Source: Dysidea avara | Taxonomy: Eukaryota; Porifera; Demospongiae; Dictyoceratida; Dysideidae | NCBI RefSeq assembly: GCF_963678975.1 | Contig: NC_089274.1 | Coordinates: forward strand, 23,025,133 to 23,089,132 | Reading direction: 5' to 3' | DNA length: 64,000 nucleotides | Shown here: positions 11,043 to 60,108 of the stretch, piece after piece | Numbering within the stretch: position 1 is the first letter of the stretch | Layout: every line of letters starts with the position of its first letter | Position numbers and translations under genes: made by a program | The notes under the pieces: generated by a model | Seen by the model: the letters and a program-made list of their open reading frames with translations, nothing else | Databases searched by the model: none | What the model was told of the DNA's origin: nothing

Positions 11043-12527
11043 TTTGCAACTAGTTGGTAAAATAAAATAACTTAATTGACATTTGATAAACAAACTGCTT
11101 ACCAATTAACAAGTAGTAAATTGTAGAGACCATGGCCTCATTTTTAAGATACAGCAATAGCACATCAACTTGGGCAAATTTCCAGAAACCATTTACTTTT
11201 TTTGCAAAATCAATATAATTTAATAGAACAATTACTCAGAATTGTCTGAGGGATAGCCATTTAACACTAATGCCTTTACGCTGTAGATACATGTGACCTA
11301 GTCTGAGAAAATCGGTCTTATCACCCATGTCAGCAGATTCGATTTTTCACCCAGAACACAAAGCTACATGAACAAACTATCTAATTTCACAATCAAAATC
11401 AGCTAGATGTGAGTAGTCTGGTTTTGCTGGCTACTTTTCTCAAGCCCAGTAATGATCCGTATGTGCGGTGTGGGGCCTTAATGGAGCCTGGGGATGGCTG
11501 TATGTGGCTGTACAGCTCCGTGGTGTTGAATAAATACATCTGCTGTGAATTTCCTTTTATTTTAGCCAGTTTTGAGACCTGAATGGCCCATAACTTGGTC
11601 TAGTTCATCCCTACACCTTCCATTTCAATTTTTTAACAGCTTCATCCTGGCACCCGCCTCCCTCCCCTTTTGGAGCTTGTCTGATACAGTCAACCTTGAT
11701 TCAAAAACTATCTAAAATGGTGGGAAACTTAGCTGTTGGCTACTTACACAGTAGATGCTATGGAAGGTAAGGAATTGGTCTAAAATGTGTGAAAATTTGG
11801 TACACATAACTTCAACCATTGACAAGCTACAACACACTAAATACTTAAAACCAGCGTTTCTCAATACTTTTAAATAGGTGATAAGACTGGTTTGTTTACG
11901 AAATGTGAGATGCAAAATTCTCATGAGTTGTTGCATTTAAAATCATAAAATATGGCAGGTGTCAGAAGTTTGTCTGTTTGAATGTTATACTTACCTATTG
12001 GAAAAGGCAACTAAGGATGGACACACACAACATGCACCTTTTCCCATATCTCAACAACAACTAAGAATACAGCAGCAAATCTGTAGGATCAATTTCAACT
12101 ATTTACACTACACATACACAAAAGTGTGACTAGCTTTTGAAAAACTGGCCTTATTACCCGTAATTTGATTTTTTTTACTACAGGCATAAATTAAACCTGC
12201 ATATGCAGCACAGCTGATAGGGACACTGCTGCCATGACTATATGATATACTTGCTGATATGGTTGAGTAATGATTTCACAGGTTATGAAATAATGCATGC
12301 TTGATCATCCTCAATACTGATGCAGTATTCTAGCTGGTACATCAATAGTTAGTGAGGTGCATGAGTTATAGACTAATATGATTTTTCAGCTGTACAACGG
12401 TGTGACAAACAATTAAACAGATGTTTCATGAGAATACTGTGTTGTGTTTTGATATTGTGGTAACACTCTGTCTTGTGATACATAGATGTAGTGTACAGCT
12501 GTATCATTTATTCTTCCAAGGGGTTAG
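11043..12527. other. No gene recognised in 1.5 kb
   Basis: AT-rich sequence with short open frames only (for example 11712-11936 minus). I saw no domain, splice pattern, tRNA or clear repeat. Confidence 0.4.
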
Positions 12528-13380
12528 CAGGGGCGGATCTAGGAATTATAAAAGGGGGGGGCTAACTCAAGGTACTAATCTCTTGGGTAAAGGTGTGTGA
12601 AGCATGCTGGAACTAGGGGGGTCTGGGGGCATGCCCCCCAGGAAAATTTTGAAAAATAGATGCTAAAATACTGCAATTTGGAGACATTTCCACATAAAAT
12701 TCATAATATTTTCTTCCTGTAGATATTTTATATACTGCCTTTAGATAATAGGTATGGCTCTCTGACTCTGAAGTATTTTGCTAATGGAAAAGTTTGGGCA
12801 ACCAAGTACATGATGCACCCCTCTCACAATTGCACAACACTGAATAGGTGTATATTAGAATAATAATGTTGAAAGTGGAAAATTTTGAAATTTGAACAAT
12901 ACAAGATTGAATCTGAGAGCATTTTCAATGGAAATTGTGTACCTGAATTAAGTATTGTCATACATATTAACTACACAAGTAGATGAATGAAGCCCTTTAA
13001 ACAGACCAGTGCACTTCATTGTATATATAGGTGCAGGCAGATTTGGAAAAATTCCATAACAGAACCAACTACATGTTTCCAGTTAATGTTCTATTACAGT
13101 AGTTAGCTGACTGCTCTATTAGAGTATCTCGATCTTGTACACCTCCAATGCTGATCCGGGTCCTTGTTGCATAAACTTTGGCATAAATCCACTGATAATG
13201 CCTTGGAAAAATGTTTATAAGGTGGTTTTATGAGTATTTACATTATTAGTGATCATGTAATTATGCTAAGACAAAATTTCATTATAATACTCAGCATATT
13301 GATCAAGTAAAGCCTAAATATGAAGGGGAGGGGCTTCAGCCCCCAAAGCCCCCCCCCCCCCCCCCCTGGATCCGCCCCTG
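12528..13380. mobile_element. Non-autonomous DNA transposon with GTTAG target duplication (hAT-like termini)
   Basis: The left end CAGGGGCGGATCTAG and right end CTGGATCCGCCCCTG are inverted repeats (one mismatch). GTTAG flanks the element on both sides (12523-12527 and 13381-13385). The element is 853 bp with G-rich and C-rich subterminal tracts (a C run of about 20 near 13350) and no ORF. A second block GTCTGGGGGCATGCCCCCCAG lies near 12623. The CAGGGGCGGATC terminus is common in animal hAT-derived MITEs. A 5-bp duplication is short for classical hAT (8 bp) but agrees with the related element at 57998-58255. A copy of the ATTAGAGTATCTCGATC motif lies inside at 13115. Confidence 0.8.
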
Positions 13381-13533
13381 GTTAGGAATATAAGATTGAA
13401 GCATGTTTGTCGACCAACTTGTCATGTTGTGCCATACAATAAATGTATAAGCAATACCAACACAGGGCCTCCAGCATTTTGAAATAGGCAACATGGCCAT
13501 TTTTCCAGATACAGTGACAAATTACTATCTATC

Positions 13534-13829
13534 CTAATAAACATACGAACTATGAATTTTATAATCTCTCAAACCTGTAAAATCCACTTTAGGTAAATTG
13601 TCAAGAGCATTAAAAATGACATCCCAAGATATGTTACTGGACTCATTTTCACTGAGCCAGTTACTCAACATCTTGCTACAACATGTCTCACAATCATTAT
13701 GGTGATCATGTTCTATAATGTTCATCAGGTGATCAGCAATGTCCAGTTGTCTACCCAATTGTCTCCATTGTGGAGCCCAGCTTGGCACTACTAGGTTGTC
13801 AATATCTTTCAATTGTGGTCTCCCTCCAC
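13534..13829 (-). CDS. Death-domain exon of an unidentified gene (probable last exon)
   Basis: Death domains are six-helix protein-protein interaction modules of apoptotic and innate immune adaptors. The exon starts after an acceptor (TTTTTGTAAAAG at 13842-13830, minus strand) and runs to a stop at 13534-13536. It encodes PQLKDIDNLVVPSWAPQWRQ followed by LGRQLDIADHLMNIIE, HHNDCETCCSKMLSNWL, and SWDVIFNALDNLP: the W-x-x-L-G, I-E-x-x-H, C-x-x-M-L-x-x-W-L and W-x-x-L-x-x-A-L pattern of a Death domain. The downstream tail is short. I could not find upstream exons between 13830 and 15200, where there is transposon debris, so it may be an orphan fragment. Family call is firm; gene identity is unknown. 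Confidence 0.6.
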
Positions 13830-13860
13830 CTTTTACAAAAATACAACATAGCCAAGACAC

Positions 13861-15201
13861 ATGTACAGAGATACATGCATATGGGGGTCATGTCAGTGGT
13901 CATGCAGTGAAAGCCAGTACAAGCACATGCATGATAGACTATTGTGTACTATACTAGGAGCCTGCCAAAATCATACAGTACAACTTCATGCTTAGGGTAT
14001 GGAATGGGCTATCTTTGCTGTAGAAACTGCCTCACCTTCTATTTCTAAAGATACACTTGATGTAAGGCTCAGAACCCTACTAAAGAATCACCACAGAAAC
14101 ACCTACATCACTGAACAGAGAATAGCTACTTGGCAACTACATGGAACGTCCCCTATATTACCATTCTGCTAACCAGACACCAGATCGTTACCTTTAAAAG
14201 CGGTTCTTAGTTCTGCCGTGGATAAACCCGCCATTCTTTTCATCCGACTGAATGATCTATAGTCTCGTCACCAGTAGTGTGCGGCAAAGAAATGTTCACG
14301 TGATTCATGCAAGGGGCGTATTTTAGGGGGGGTTCCTGAGCTCGAAATTTGAACTTGTAGAGTAGGTGCTGGTATTATGGGTCAGGGGGTATTGTGGGTC
14401 ACATAGCTTAATAAATTTAAAAGGTTGAATCATGCAGATTTAAGATGAAAGGGATGCTATACCACTTTAGATCAACATAACAAGTGATCATAAGCTAACC
14501 ACAAATCCAATTAAGAGGTTACACAGGACTTTAAACTATGTCACTATAGAAATGCCATTCCAGATTAGCTACCTGTACCCCTTAACATGTAGTAAGCAGG
14601 ACAAAGACATGAAGTGTAGGTATTAAGGTAACTAAGGTGTTTTGACAGTCTTTAGAGTTGCTGCAAATATTTCCATAACATTTACCATAATTCGACATGA
14701 AATGATGACCTTATGAACATAATGGCTCATAATACCCCCATATGACTCATAATACCCCCCCATATGACTCATAATACCCCCATATGACTCATTTCAGTGA
14801 AAAGATCAAATGCCCAATATATGGTAGGTAAATTTTTTGAAATTTTAGGATAATGTAGCATATGGTTACATCTTTCCCTACAAGTAGTATGAAATATTGG
14901 GGTCACTGTATTAGGTGATAGCGGTGCTTGGAATTTAAGTGACTCATAATTACCACACCCACTCTATAGGCCTCGGGGACACCAAACCATCATAATTTGG
15001 CTGCACAAAAAAATGGGAATAGAGCAGAACAGTGTAAAAGGGTATAAATTTAACAAGATCATAGATCCTGACAAGATCGAGTTACTCTGAGAGTTACTCT
15101 ATAATAAAGCAATTGCAGTCAAAAAACATATAGGATTGTAATTTAAATGGGTAGACTATATTCAGTGAAAGAAATGTAAATGTAAAACTAGCGTGAAACT
15201 C
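13861..15201. other. No further gene; short tandem repeat
   Basis: 14726-14793 has about three copies of a 23-bp unit built on TATGACTCATAATACCCCC. Related ACTCATAAT fragments lie near 14943. No exon continuing the Death-domain gene could be supported. Confidence 0.4.
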
Positions 15202-15283
15202 AGGGGCAGATCCAAGGTTTGGCAAGGGGGAGTAGTAGACATAAGGAGCAGGGAGTCTGGGGGCACAGCCCCCCAGAAGCTAA
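15202..15283. mobile_element. hAT-like element end fragment
   Basis: CAGGGGCAGATCCAAGG at 15202 resembles the 12528 terminus, and GTCTGGGGGCACAGCCCCCCAG at 15255-15276 matches the G/C-rich subterminal block of that element (near 12623). The other end was not located; the LINE remnant directly follows. Confidence 0.45.
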
Positions 15284-15349
15284 ATGTAGCTATATAGTTT
15301 ATGATTGGAAAGACAGCAATGTGCTGATATACATCCAATAATATAATTT

Positions 15350-16240
15350 GACTTATAAATGTTGGTCCAGGAGTTTGTCATAACTAGATGGTGGCAGCTC
15401 ATTCCATTCTTTGGTAGTTTTGTAAAAAAAGCATTCTTGATAATGTTGGGTGTGTGATAAAATGTAGTTGGTGGAATTGTCTGGTGGTGGAGGTCTGTGG
15501 CAAAAAATATTGTGGCATTGTATGGCTGGCTCTTTATGGTGAACATTTCTAGATAAGAGTGTCAATCTGCTGGCTTTCCGTCTTTCTTCAAGTGTAGACC
15601 AATTAAGATCTTTCAACATGGATGAAACACCACTATGGAAATCATAGTTGGAAAAAACCCACCTTGCTGCTCGTCTCTGTATCATTTCAATTTTGTAAAT
15701 TAAAGATTTCTGGTATGGGTCCCCAAACTTGGGTGGCATGTTCCAGAATTGGGTGGACAAGTGATGTATAAACTTTGGATTTAACCTTGTTGGTACATTT
15801 TCCTAGGTTTCTTTTGATGAAATTTAGCATTCTAGTGGCGCGGTTGGTGATATTTGTTATGTGAGCGTTCCATGAAAGTGTACTGTTGAGTAGAACTCCG
15901 AGGTACTTATATGTGTCACTTAACTGAATTGTTTCATTGTTTAAAATATATGTACTTTAAACGGTGAATGATTCCTTGTAACTCTTAGTAACACACACTT
16001 GCTAACATTGAATTTCATCTGCCATATATGTGCCCAGTTTGAAATTTCATCAAGATCTTTCTGCAATAAGGTGGTATCGTCATTGTTACTGATTGATCGG
16101 TATACAATACAGTCATCTGCAAATAGACGAATGGATGATGAAATGATTTCACTGATGTCATTTATATATAACAAAAACATTAGGGGACCTAGTACGTTCC
16201 TTGGGGGACTCCTGATATACTGATATAACAAGGACATAGT
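15350..16240 (-). pseudogene. Decayed LINE reverse transcriptase C-terminal half
   Basis: Read right to left on the minus strand, frames 15941-16237 and 15353-15760 give consecutive parts of a non-LTR RT: NVLGPLMFLLYINDISEIIS, IRLFADDCIVYRSI (F/YADD box), NWAHIWQMKFNVSKC, then after a frame change a YKYLGVLLN, STLSWNAHI and IEMIQRRAARWVFSNYD block and KEWNELPPSSYD near the end. Frameshifts and stops separate the pieces. It differs from the 8423 element in sequence (FADD rather than YADD, different spacing), so it belongs to another LINE lineage. It lies opposite in strand to that copy. Confidence 0.75.
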
Positions 16241-16397
16241 CAGATTCAGTTTAGTATATTTCAGGACTGAAATTTCTGATGTAGAGCAGTTTTGTGTACA
16301 AACATGTGGCTAAGTGCTAAGTGGTCTGCACTGATCAAGGATTTTAGGGAGGATTAGTGACAGTTATAAGTAGACTATAGTAGTTCAGTTATGAGTC

Positions 16398-16845
16398 CAA
16401 GGGCGGGTCCAGACTTATGGAAATGGGGGTCAAAAAGGTCACAGCCAGCTGACAATAACTGCCCATCCCACCAAATAGGCTGATAAAGTACATAAAAATC
16501 CTTAAATAGCCTGCTACACACGTGCACTGCTCTAATAGTGTGACTGCTTTATTAGAGTGACTGCTCTATTAGAGTATTTCGATCTTCGTATACTAGGTGA
16601 CCCCCCTCCGGAGACATTTGTCATATAGAGTGGCACAATGGACCATGCGCATTTAACTGCAAAATTTCTAGCTGGCTATTGGTGGCTAACTGTGCCCATG
16701 GGATGATGCTGCAGAAGCTAGTCTTTTTCAATTTCATATTACTGTGGTGACTGTTCTATTAGAGTATTTCGATTTTTTCATGTATACTGAAGGGGTGGGG
16801 GGGGACAGACGTGCCCCCTGTTCCCCCCCCTTGGATCCGACACTG
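16398..16845. mobile_element. hAT-like non-autonomous element, degraded
   Basis: The left end CAAGGGCGGGTCCAGA and right end TTGGATCCGACACTG are imperfect inverted copies related to the 12528 element. G-rich and C-rich tracts sit just inside the right end (16795-16830). Two internal copies of the CTATTAGAGTATTTCGAT motif lie near 16560 and 16752. No clear target duplication was seen. Confidence 0.5.
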
Positions 16846-17148
16846 AAACTTGTACCTAAATCAAAAGTTTTCAGTTTTTTTGTGGGGAATTTGGATATAT
16901 TTTTGGATCACTATACAGTCACGGTACTCGGCTGACTAGCCATAAACCATAATTGATAGGACTTGAAAGGAACTATATCGAAAATAGCAAATTTTGAACT
17001 GTGCCTCCAGACCCCTGCATCAATAACTCACTGCCAAATCTGGAAACCACCCTGGATAAGTCCCTGTGCAAGACATATTTTTTTAGAATGTATCCTAGCT
17101 ATATGAGACTCATACTGTTGACATGTGTGCTATTACTACTGTCATGTG

Positions 17149-17530
17149 CATAGGCGGCGGAAAGGGGGGGGCTAGGGGGCTAAAGCCCCCCCTAGGTCTA
17201 CTGAGGGGGGGCTTAGCCCCCCCTCAGAATGATATCACACCGAAATTATCTTTCTTGGAGTGGGGCTGAAAACCGTGATAAAGATCGAGATACTCTAATA
17301 GAGCAGTCACTCTAATAAAGTAGTCAGTGTGTAGCGAGCTATGTAAGGATTTTTATGTAGTTTATCAGCTAGAAATGGTAGCTGGTGAGGTGCAAAGCTC
17401 TTGTGAGTTGGTTGTGACCTTTTTTTTTTTTTTTTTTTTTTTTTTTGGTCTCACCTTACCAAACTATAGAAATAAGTCTGGGTCAGCTCAACAGAGCCCC
17501 CCCTCATATCAACTACTTCCTCCGCCACTG
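17149..17530. mobile_element. hAT-type MITE with 8-bp duplication GTCATGTG
   Basis: The left end CATAGGCGGCGGAAA and right end TTCCTCCGCCACTG are imperfect inverted repeats, and GTCATGTG is present exactly on both flanks (17141-17148 and 17531-17538). An 8-bp duplication with a CA(G/T)NGGCGG terminus is the hAT signature. The 382-bp body has internal GGGGGGGCTTAGCCCCCCCT-type blocks, a T run of about 28 near 17420-17447, and one ATCGAGATACTCTAATAGAG motif at 17284. No transposase. Confidence 0.85.
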
Positions 17531-17538
17531 GTCATGTG

Positions 17539-18483
17539 ACATGTACTTTCTTAGCTAGCTAGCTGGCCTCAATTACAGTTCAGATTTCCCAACTGTACGA
17601 GGTAATCCAAATCCCTATACCTGATGCTTGGATAGCTAAAACTCCTTTAATCCTGAGATCACGGCACAGTAAAAAATACTTATAGTAAGCTTATTACAGA
17701 GTAGCTACATGATTTATATTATTTGCTTTGATCAGATTACCTGACAGTAGTGAAATCTGTGGTAAGATATATCACTGCAAATTTTAGTGATCATCACTAA
17801 GTAATTCACTATTCTTTCCACAGATCTCATATACTCTACTTAGTGCAAAGTTGTATACAGTTAGCATACTAATAAACACATTTACACGTGCACAACTGCA
17901 TTATTGTTCACAAGCATATTTAACTACAGCTTCATGCATGCCTTAAAGATAGTGCCGTACCATAAATAAAATTTGTAAGTTGCTATATAGTTACCTTCAA
18001 TAATATGTCTATGTATTGTAGTTACATTATCTTGCATAAATATTCACCCAGGTGATTATTCTAAGTGCCAATAGATTTTCTGTATCTGTGCATTATAATA
18101 AGTAGCTACTAATAATAGCTAGTATGGTCTTTTTGTTGAGAGCTTGTGCAATAGCCACTGCTATAGTACAAAACGTTTTTAAAAACATTACACCCGCAAT
18201 ACCATATACAAGCAGTATGACACTTTATGTTTGATATAGACAAAATGCCTGTATTAATATATTCTAGTGACATACATACAATCAGACCGTTCTATCAGAG
18301 AGATCAACTGTTTGATCATTTTATCATACAGTTAGGATTTTAAAAACATGTTGCGTGCGACGCCTATTATTATTATTCCAGCATAAAACATTTACTACTT
18401 AATATGTCAAAAAATGATCAGAATAGGAATTAATTCTGGATTGATACTGATGTGTAAAAATACAACAGAAATTTAAAAAGAAA
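17539..18483. other. No gene; region 3' of the phospholipase gene
   Basis: AT-rich, no domain or splice structure. It includes the 3' UTR side of the minus-strand phospholipase C gene. No canonical poly(A) signal was identified with confidence. Confidence 0.4.
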
Positions 18484-32758
<14,275 letters not shown>

Positions 32759-33025
32759 TGCTACGAAATCCCTGTCAGCTTAACTGAATGTTTCGCACCT
32801 GATCTTATTTAATACAGATCGCCTGAAACCTCACAGAACGTTGCTTGGTGGTCTAGTAATTAAACTCCACCTAACTTACTACGCATGCGTATAAAATAAC
32901 GTGTAGAGAATTAAACTTACATCATTAATTTAAATTCTTGTCAAAGCAGCTTTTTTGCGTGAATAAAAGGCTGATGAAACTACTGTCATAACTGTACAGA
33001 GTAGGAAACGAAATATTCAAGAATT
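32759..33025. promoter_or_regulatory. Shared divergent promoter region of phospholipase C and aconitase
   Basis: The start codons are head-to-head with 267 bp between them (phospholipase ATG complement at 32756-32758, aconitase ATG at 33026-33028). All regulatory and 5' UTR sequence of both genes must begin here unless untranslated exons lie inside a neighbour. No TATA box is placed with confidence; one CATGCGTATAAAATAACG stretch at about 32885 could serve. Confidence 0.6.
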
Positions 33026-56879
<23,854 letters not shown>

Positions 56880-57348
56880 CTAACTACACTAACCCGCTAT
56901 ACACACATCACACATTATTGTATATGGACCAAGTATACACTTGGTGACCATTGTATATTGTTCCCATTTGGAGTATATTTATTTCAAATTGTATGACATA
57001 CCTGTGTGTTACAAAGATTTGTTTAGCTCTGAGTTCTTGAGGTTATGCATTTAGCCAAGAAAATAGTTTGTTGTTGAAAAATCACTTTCAATTCCAACAC
57101 AGCTGGGGATACCCTTTTCATTGACGAAATATCGTGTATCATGAATAAATTGTGGTATCCCTACACTCACCTGGTGATCAGCAATTTGGACTAATAATAT
57201 GTATTCTATTGAAGTGTATAGTGTGCAAACATTGCTTTGAAATGTATGCATTCTACAGTAAGTGTACATGTAAGCGTTATTTTCTCTCCTGATCTGATGA
57301 CTAGTATAGCACAGTACACTGTGACATTTTTAAAATGTTTATACTCTA
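56880..57348. other. Aconitase 3' flank; no gene
   Basis: Contains the aconitase 3' UTR and the space before the convergent minus-strand pseudogene. No canonical AATAAA was picked with confidence and nothing coding is seen. Confidence 0.5.
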
Positions 57349-58440
57349 ACATGGCTGCAAAGGATTGTTGTTCGTCCCATAGTTGGGTGCAGTGGTAGCA
57401 TCAGTTGTTTCTGTAGGGCTGATAGGATAAGGTGGCTGCTGTGGATACTTTTGAGTTTGGGTTGTATTGCTGTGGCAGATCATCCAGTAGTTCCAATGGA
57501 GTAGCAGTTGTGCTAGTTTCACAGGTAGTAGTGGTAGTTGCACTGTTAATAAGTGTGTACTACACTTGTGGTGGTGACAGTGGCAAACAACGCAAATAAT
57601 ATGGGCACACATTGCACAACCACTCAACCATTGTTCTGACATGGATTTGCTGGTAATGATAATAAAGTAATATTCATCATTGTATGCAATATCAAGGATA
57701 CATGTTATGGGAGATCAGATTTTGGTCCACCAGATGAACACTGGTGCTCCACATTGTTCTCTCTAACCCCAAACTCAGTATGGTAAAAGTACACAGTGAA
57801 ACTAAAGATTATTAATGAAATTCCATTGGAAGCAAATGCAAAATGTAGTTAAAATTTATGTATCAAGCTCACAGCACATTCATCAGCTTTGTCAGTCTAC
57901 TCATCAACCTTGGGTGATATACAGTACCACCACTTTTAGCATTCATTGATGATCCATGGTGCAGGTAATAATACCGATATTGATCAATATTACAGCTTAG
58001 AGGTGTATCTAGGATTTTGCTAGGGGGGGGGGGGGGGGGGGGACACTGGTAAAAAATACTGCACAGTGTGTGAAGCACACTGCGAATTGCAAAGCTATCT
58101 AGCTAGGGGGTCTGGGGCATCCCCCAAGCTAATATTGTAACATTCTGAGATTGAACTATACCAAGACTGAAATAGGATTTACAATTTAGGCTCTACTCTT
58201 CACCTCCAGGATTGAATATGGTAGCAATTTTGTTATAGTGATGAATCTGCCCCTACAGCTGATGGTAAATGAATGGAATTATAGACCTCTGTTAATCACA
58301 CTGTCAGGGTACTGTATTGTGTGTCAAATCCTTCATGATGGTCACGATCAACTGTCACAGATAGAAACACTACTAATATAGAATAAACAATATGCCCTTC
58401 TTTTACTATAGGGGAACCACCAGGACAATGGATACATAAA
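57349..58440 (-). pseudogene. Decayed tandem copy of the downstream membrane-protein gene
   Basis: Long co-linear similarity to 58800-59970: CTGGTGCTCCACATTGTTCTC, AACTCAGTATGGTAAAAGTAC, TTCATTGATGATCCATGGT, GCAGGTAATAATACC, ACTGTATTGTGTGTCAAATCC, GGGGAACCACCAG. Many indels and stops break the frame, large parts of the ectodomain are missing, and a 258-bp MITE (57998-58255) is inserted. A duplication followed by decay is the simplest account. The intact gene is the copy at 58795-60108. Confidence 0.8.
57998..58255. mobile_element. Small hAT-like MITE with CAGCT duplication
   Basis: The left end TAGAGGTGTATCTAGGATT and right end AATCTGCCCCTA are imperfect inverted copies. CAGCT flanks both sides (57993-57997, 58256-58260). 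It has a G run of about 20 at 58022-58042 and a GGGGGTCTGGGGCATCCCCC block near 58106, as in the 12528 element (also a 5-bp duplication). It interrupts the pseudogene at a point that is continuous in the intact paralogue. Confidence 0.75.
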
Positions 58441-58794
58441 CTATGACCAGTCATGACGACCCCCACCATCCATGCAGCATAGTTCAACCATAAATTACAT
58501 AACGCAAGTACATTATACCATATGGTCCATTATGCATTCAAGAATATTACTGCTGAGCTAAGGTTGCAAGGCTACCAGTGCCCTCCATGGCTACTAGCTA
58601 CTAAGTGACACAACAGCCATACCGCCCTGAATCCATTCCTGTGGTATACACGTAGACTCAACAACTTTAACAGATATAATAAATACATCTAGTAAAAACA
58701 CAATCTGCAACATTTTTACATACCAATATTAAACTAGATTAAAATTTCCAATAAACAATTAAGCATTTATTGCACAAAACATTTGCAAACCAAA
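58441..58794. other. No gene; 3' flank of the membrane-protein gene
   Basis: AT-rich spacer between the pseudogene and the intact paralogue. It presumably contains the 3' UTR of the latter (minus strand). Confidence 0.45.
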
Positions 58795-60108
58795 CTACAT
58801 AGCTGTAGGCTTGTCAGTTGTCCCATAATTCTGAGACATCGGTGGATAAGTTGCAGTAGACATCGGTGGATAAGCACCAGTCCCAGTAGGGTAGGGTGGC
58901 TGCGGTTGTGAGTAGTTTGACCCTGGGTTGTATGGGGGTGGCAGATCATCTGGTGGCTTTGGTGGAGCATTCAATGTAGTGGTAGTTTCATAGGTAGTTG
59001 TAGTCGTAGTGGTGGTTGCTGCATTGTTGCCATTAATAAGAGTGCTGTAACGTGAGTTACGCTTGCGCTGACGGCAACAGCAAACAGTTACAATCACTGC
59101 AAGTATGAGCATTCCAAACATTGGAGGCATAACAAAAATCACCATGTATACCCAGACACGTGCATTGCATGACCACTCAACAGCTGCCCCATCCTCATAT
59201 CCTTCAGAAGATGTAGAATTTCCAGTAGTGATAAGAAAATAATGATCATCATTGTATGGAACATCGAGGGTACATTTTGTGGTATAACGTCCTGGTCCAC
59301 CGGCTGAACACTGGTGCTCCACATCATTCTCTCTAACTCCAAACTCTGTACGGTTAAAGTACATGGTGAAATCAAATGTTACTGATGAACTTCCACCAGA
59401 AGCAAACGCAAAGAAGTAGTCATCCGTATGACGGATAAAGTCAAAGTTGACATTCCTACGTGACGGACACACAGAAGAGATTTGCTCAAACCTGGAATAC
59501 TTATCGTCCCCATCTCTCCAATCATCAAAGTTACTGCTTCCTTGGATGATGTAAAACTCCAAAACACTACCACTTTTAACACAAATACTAGCATTCATTG
59601 ATGACCCATGGTGTAGGTAATAATACCAATATTGATAAGAATTCCTACTGACACCTTCACTATTACGACTGATGGTAAATGAATGGCTCTCACTCAGTGA
59701 TGGGCCTTTGCTTAGCACATATGAAGTCGATGGTATGGTACCAGATGGATTTTCAACTTCTATGCTGCTACAAAACGTCTGGGAGACTTCAATAAGCTTA
59801 GTATCCAAGGGGCTGTACTGTGTGTCAAATCCTTTGTTATGATCAACTGTTGTAAGCGACGCACTCAGAAACACTATCAACAGAATAAAGAAAAGGATAG
59901 CAAACCAAACCCCGTACCCAACATACGCCCTCCTTCCACTGTAATACCAGGGGAACCACCAGCCAGTGAATACTACGCCTCGGTGATAGTATGGCCTATG
60001 GTGATGGTGATAATGACCTCCTCCGTGATGGTGATGATGCCATCCCCCGCCGCCACGATGCCCTCCACCATGATGGTGACCCCCAAAATGTCCACCTCCG
60101 TGCGGCAT
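58795..60108 (-). CDS. Two-pass membrane protein, His/Gly-rich N-terminus and PPPY tail
   Basis: 437 residues in one exon. Residues 1-45 are a His/Gly repeat tract (HHHHHGGGHYHHHH), a possible metal-binding segment. A hydrophobic segment at about 66-86 (FAILFFILLIVFLSASL) and a second at about 318-342 (VYMVIFVMPPMFGMLILAVIV) bracket a Cys-containing ectodomain with YWYYYLHHGSSMNAS, LEFYIIQGSSNFDDW, DDYFFAFASG and N-x-S/T sites. The cytoplasmic tail starts CCCRQRKRN, then a Thr run, then Pro/Tyr-rich sequence with LPPPYNP (a PPxY WW-domain ligand) and YPPMS repeats. The ectodomain layout (Y-x-hydrophobic, G-S ... W after a FYIIQG strand) recalls the region before the second membrane span in APD-type proteins, but no RING is present; this is a weak resemblance. 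The start codon is the first ATG of the frame, 445 bp from the divergent ankyrin gene. Confidence 0.85.
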   Translation of the reverse strand: MPHGGGHFGGHHHGGGHRGGGGWHHHHHGGGHYHHHHRPYYHRGVVFTGWWFPWYYSGRRAYVGYGVWFAILFFILLIVFLSASLTTVDHNKGFDTQYSPLDTKLIEVSQTFCSSIEVENPSGTIPSTSYVLSKGPSLSESHSFTISRNSEGVSRNSYQYWYYYLHHGSSMNASICVKSGSVLEFYIIQGSSNFDDWRDGDDKYSRFEQISSVCPSRRNVNFDFIRHTDDYFFAFASGGSSSVTFDFTMYFNRTEFGVRENDVEHQCSAGGPGRYTTKCTLDVPYNDDHYFLITTGNSTSSEGYEDGAAVEWSCNARVWVYMVIFVMPPMFGMLILAVIVTVCCCRQRKRNSRYSTLINGNNAATTTTTTTTYETTTTLNAPPKPPDDLPPPYNPGSNYSQPQPPYPTGTGAYPPMSTATYPPMSQNYGTTDKPTAM

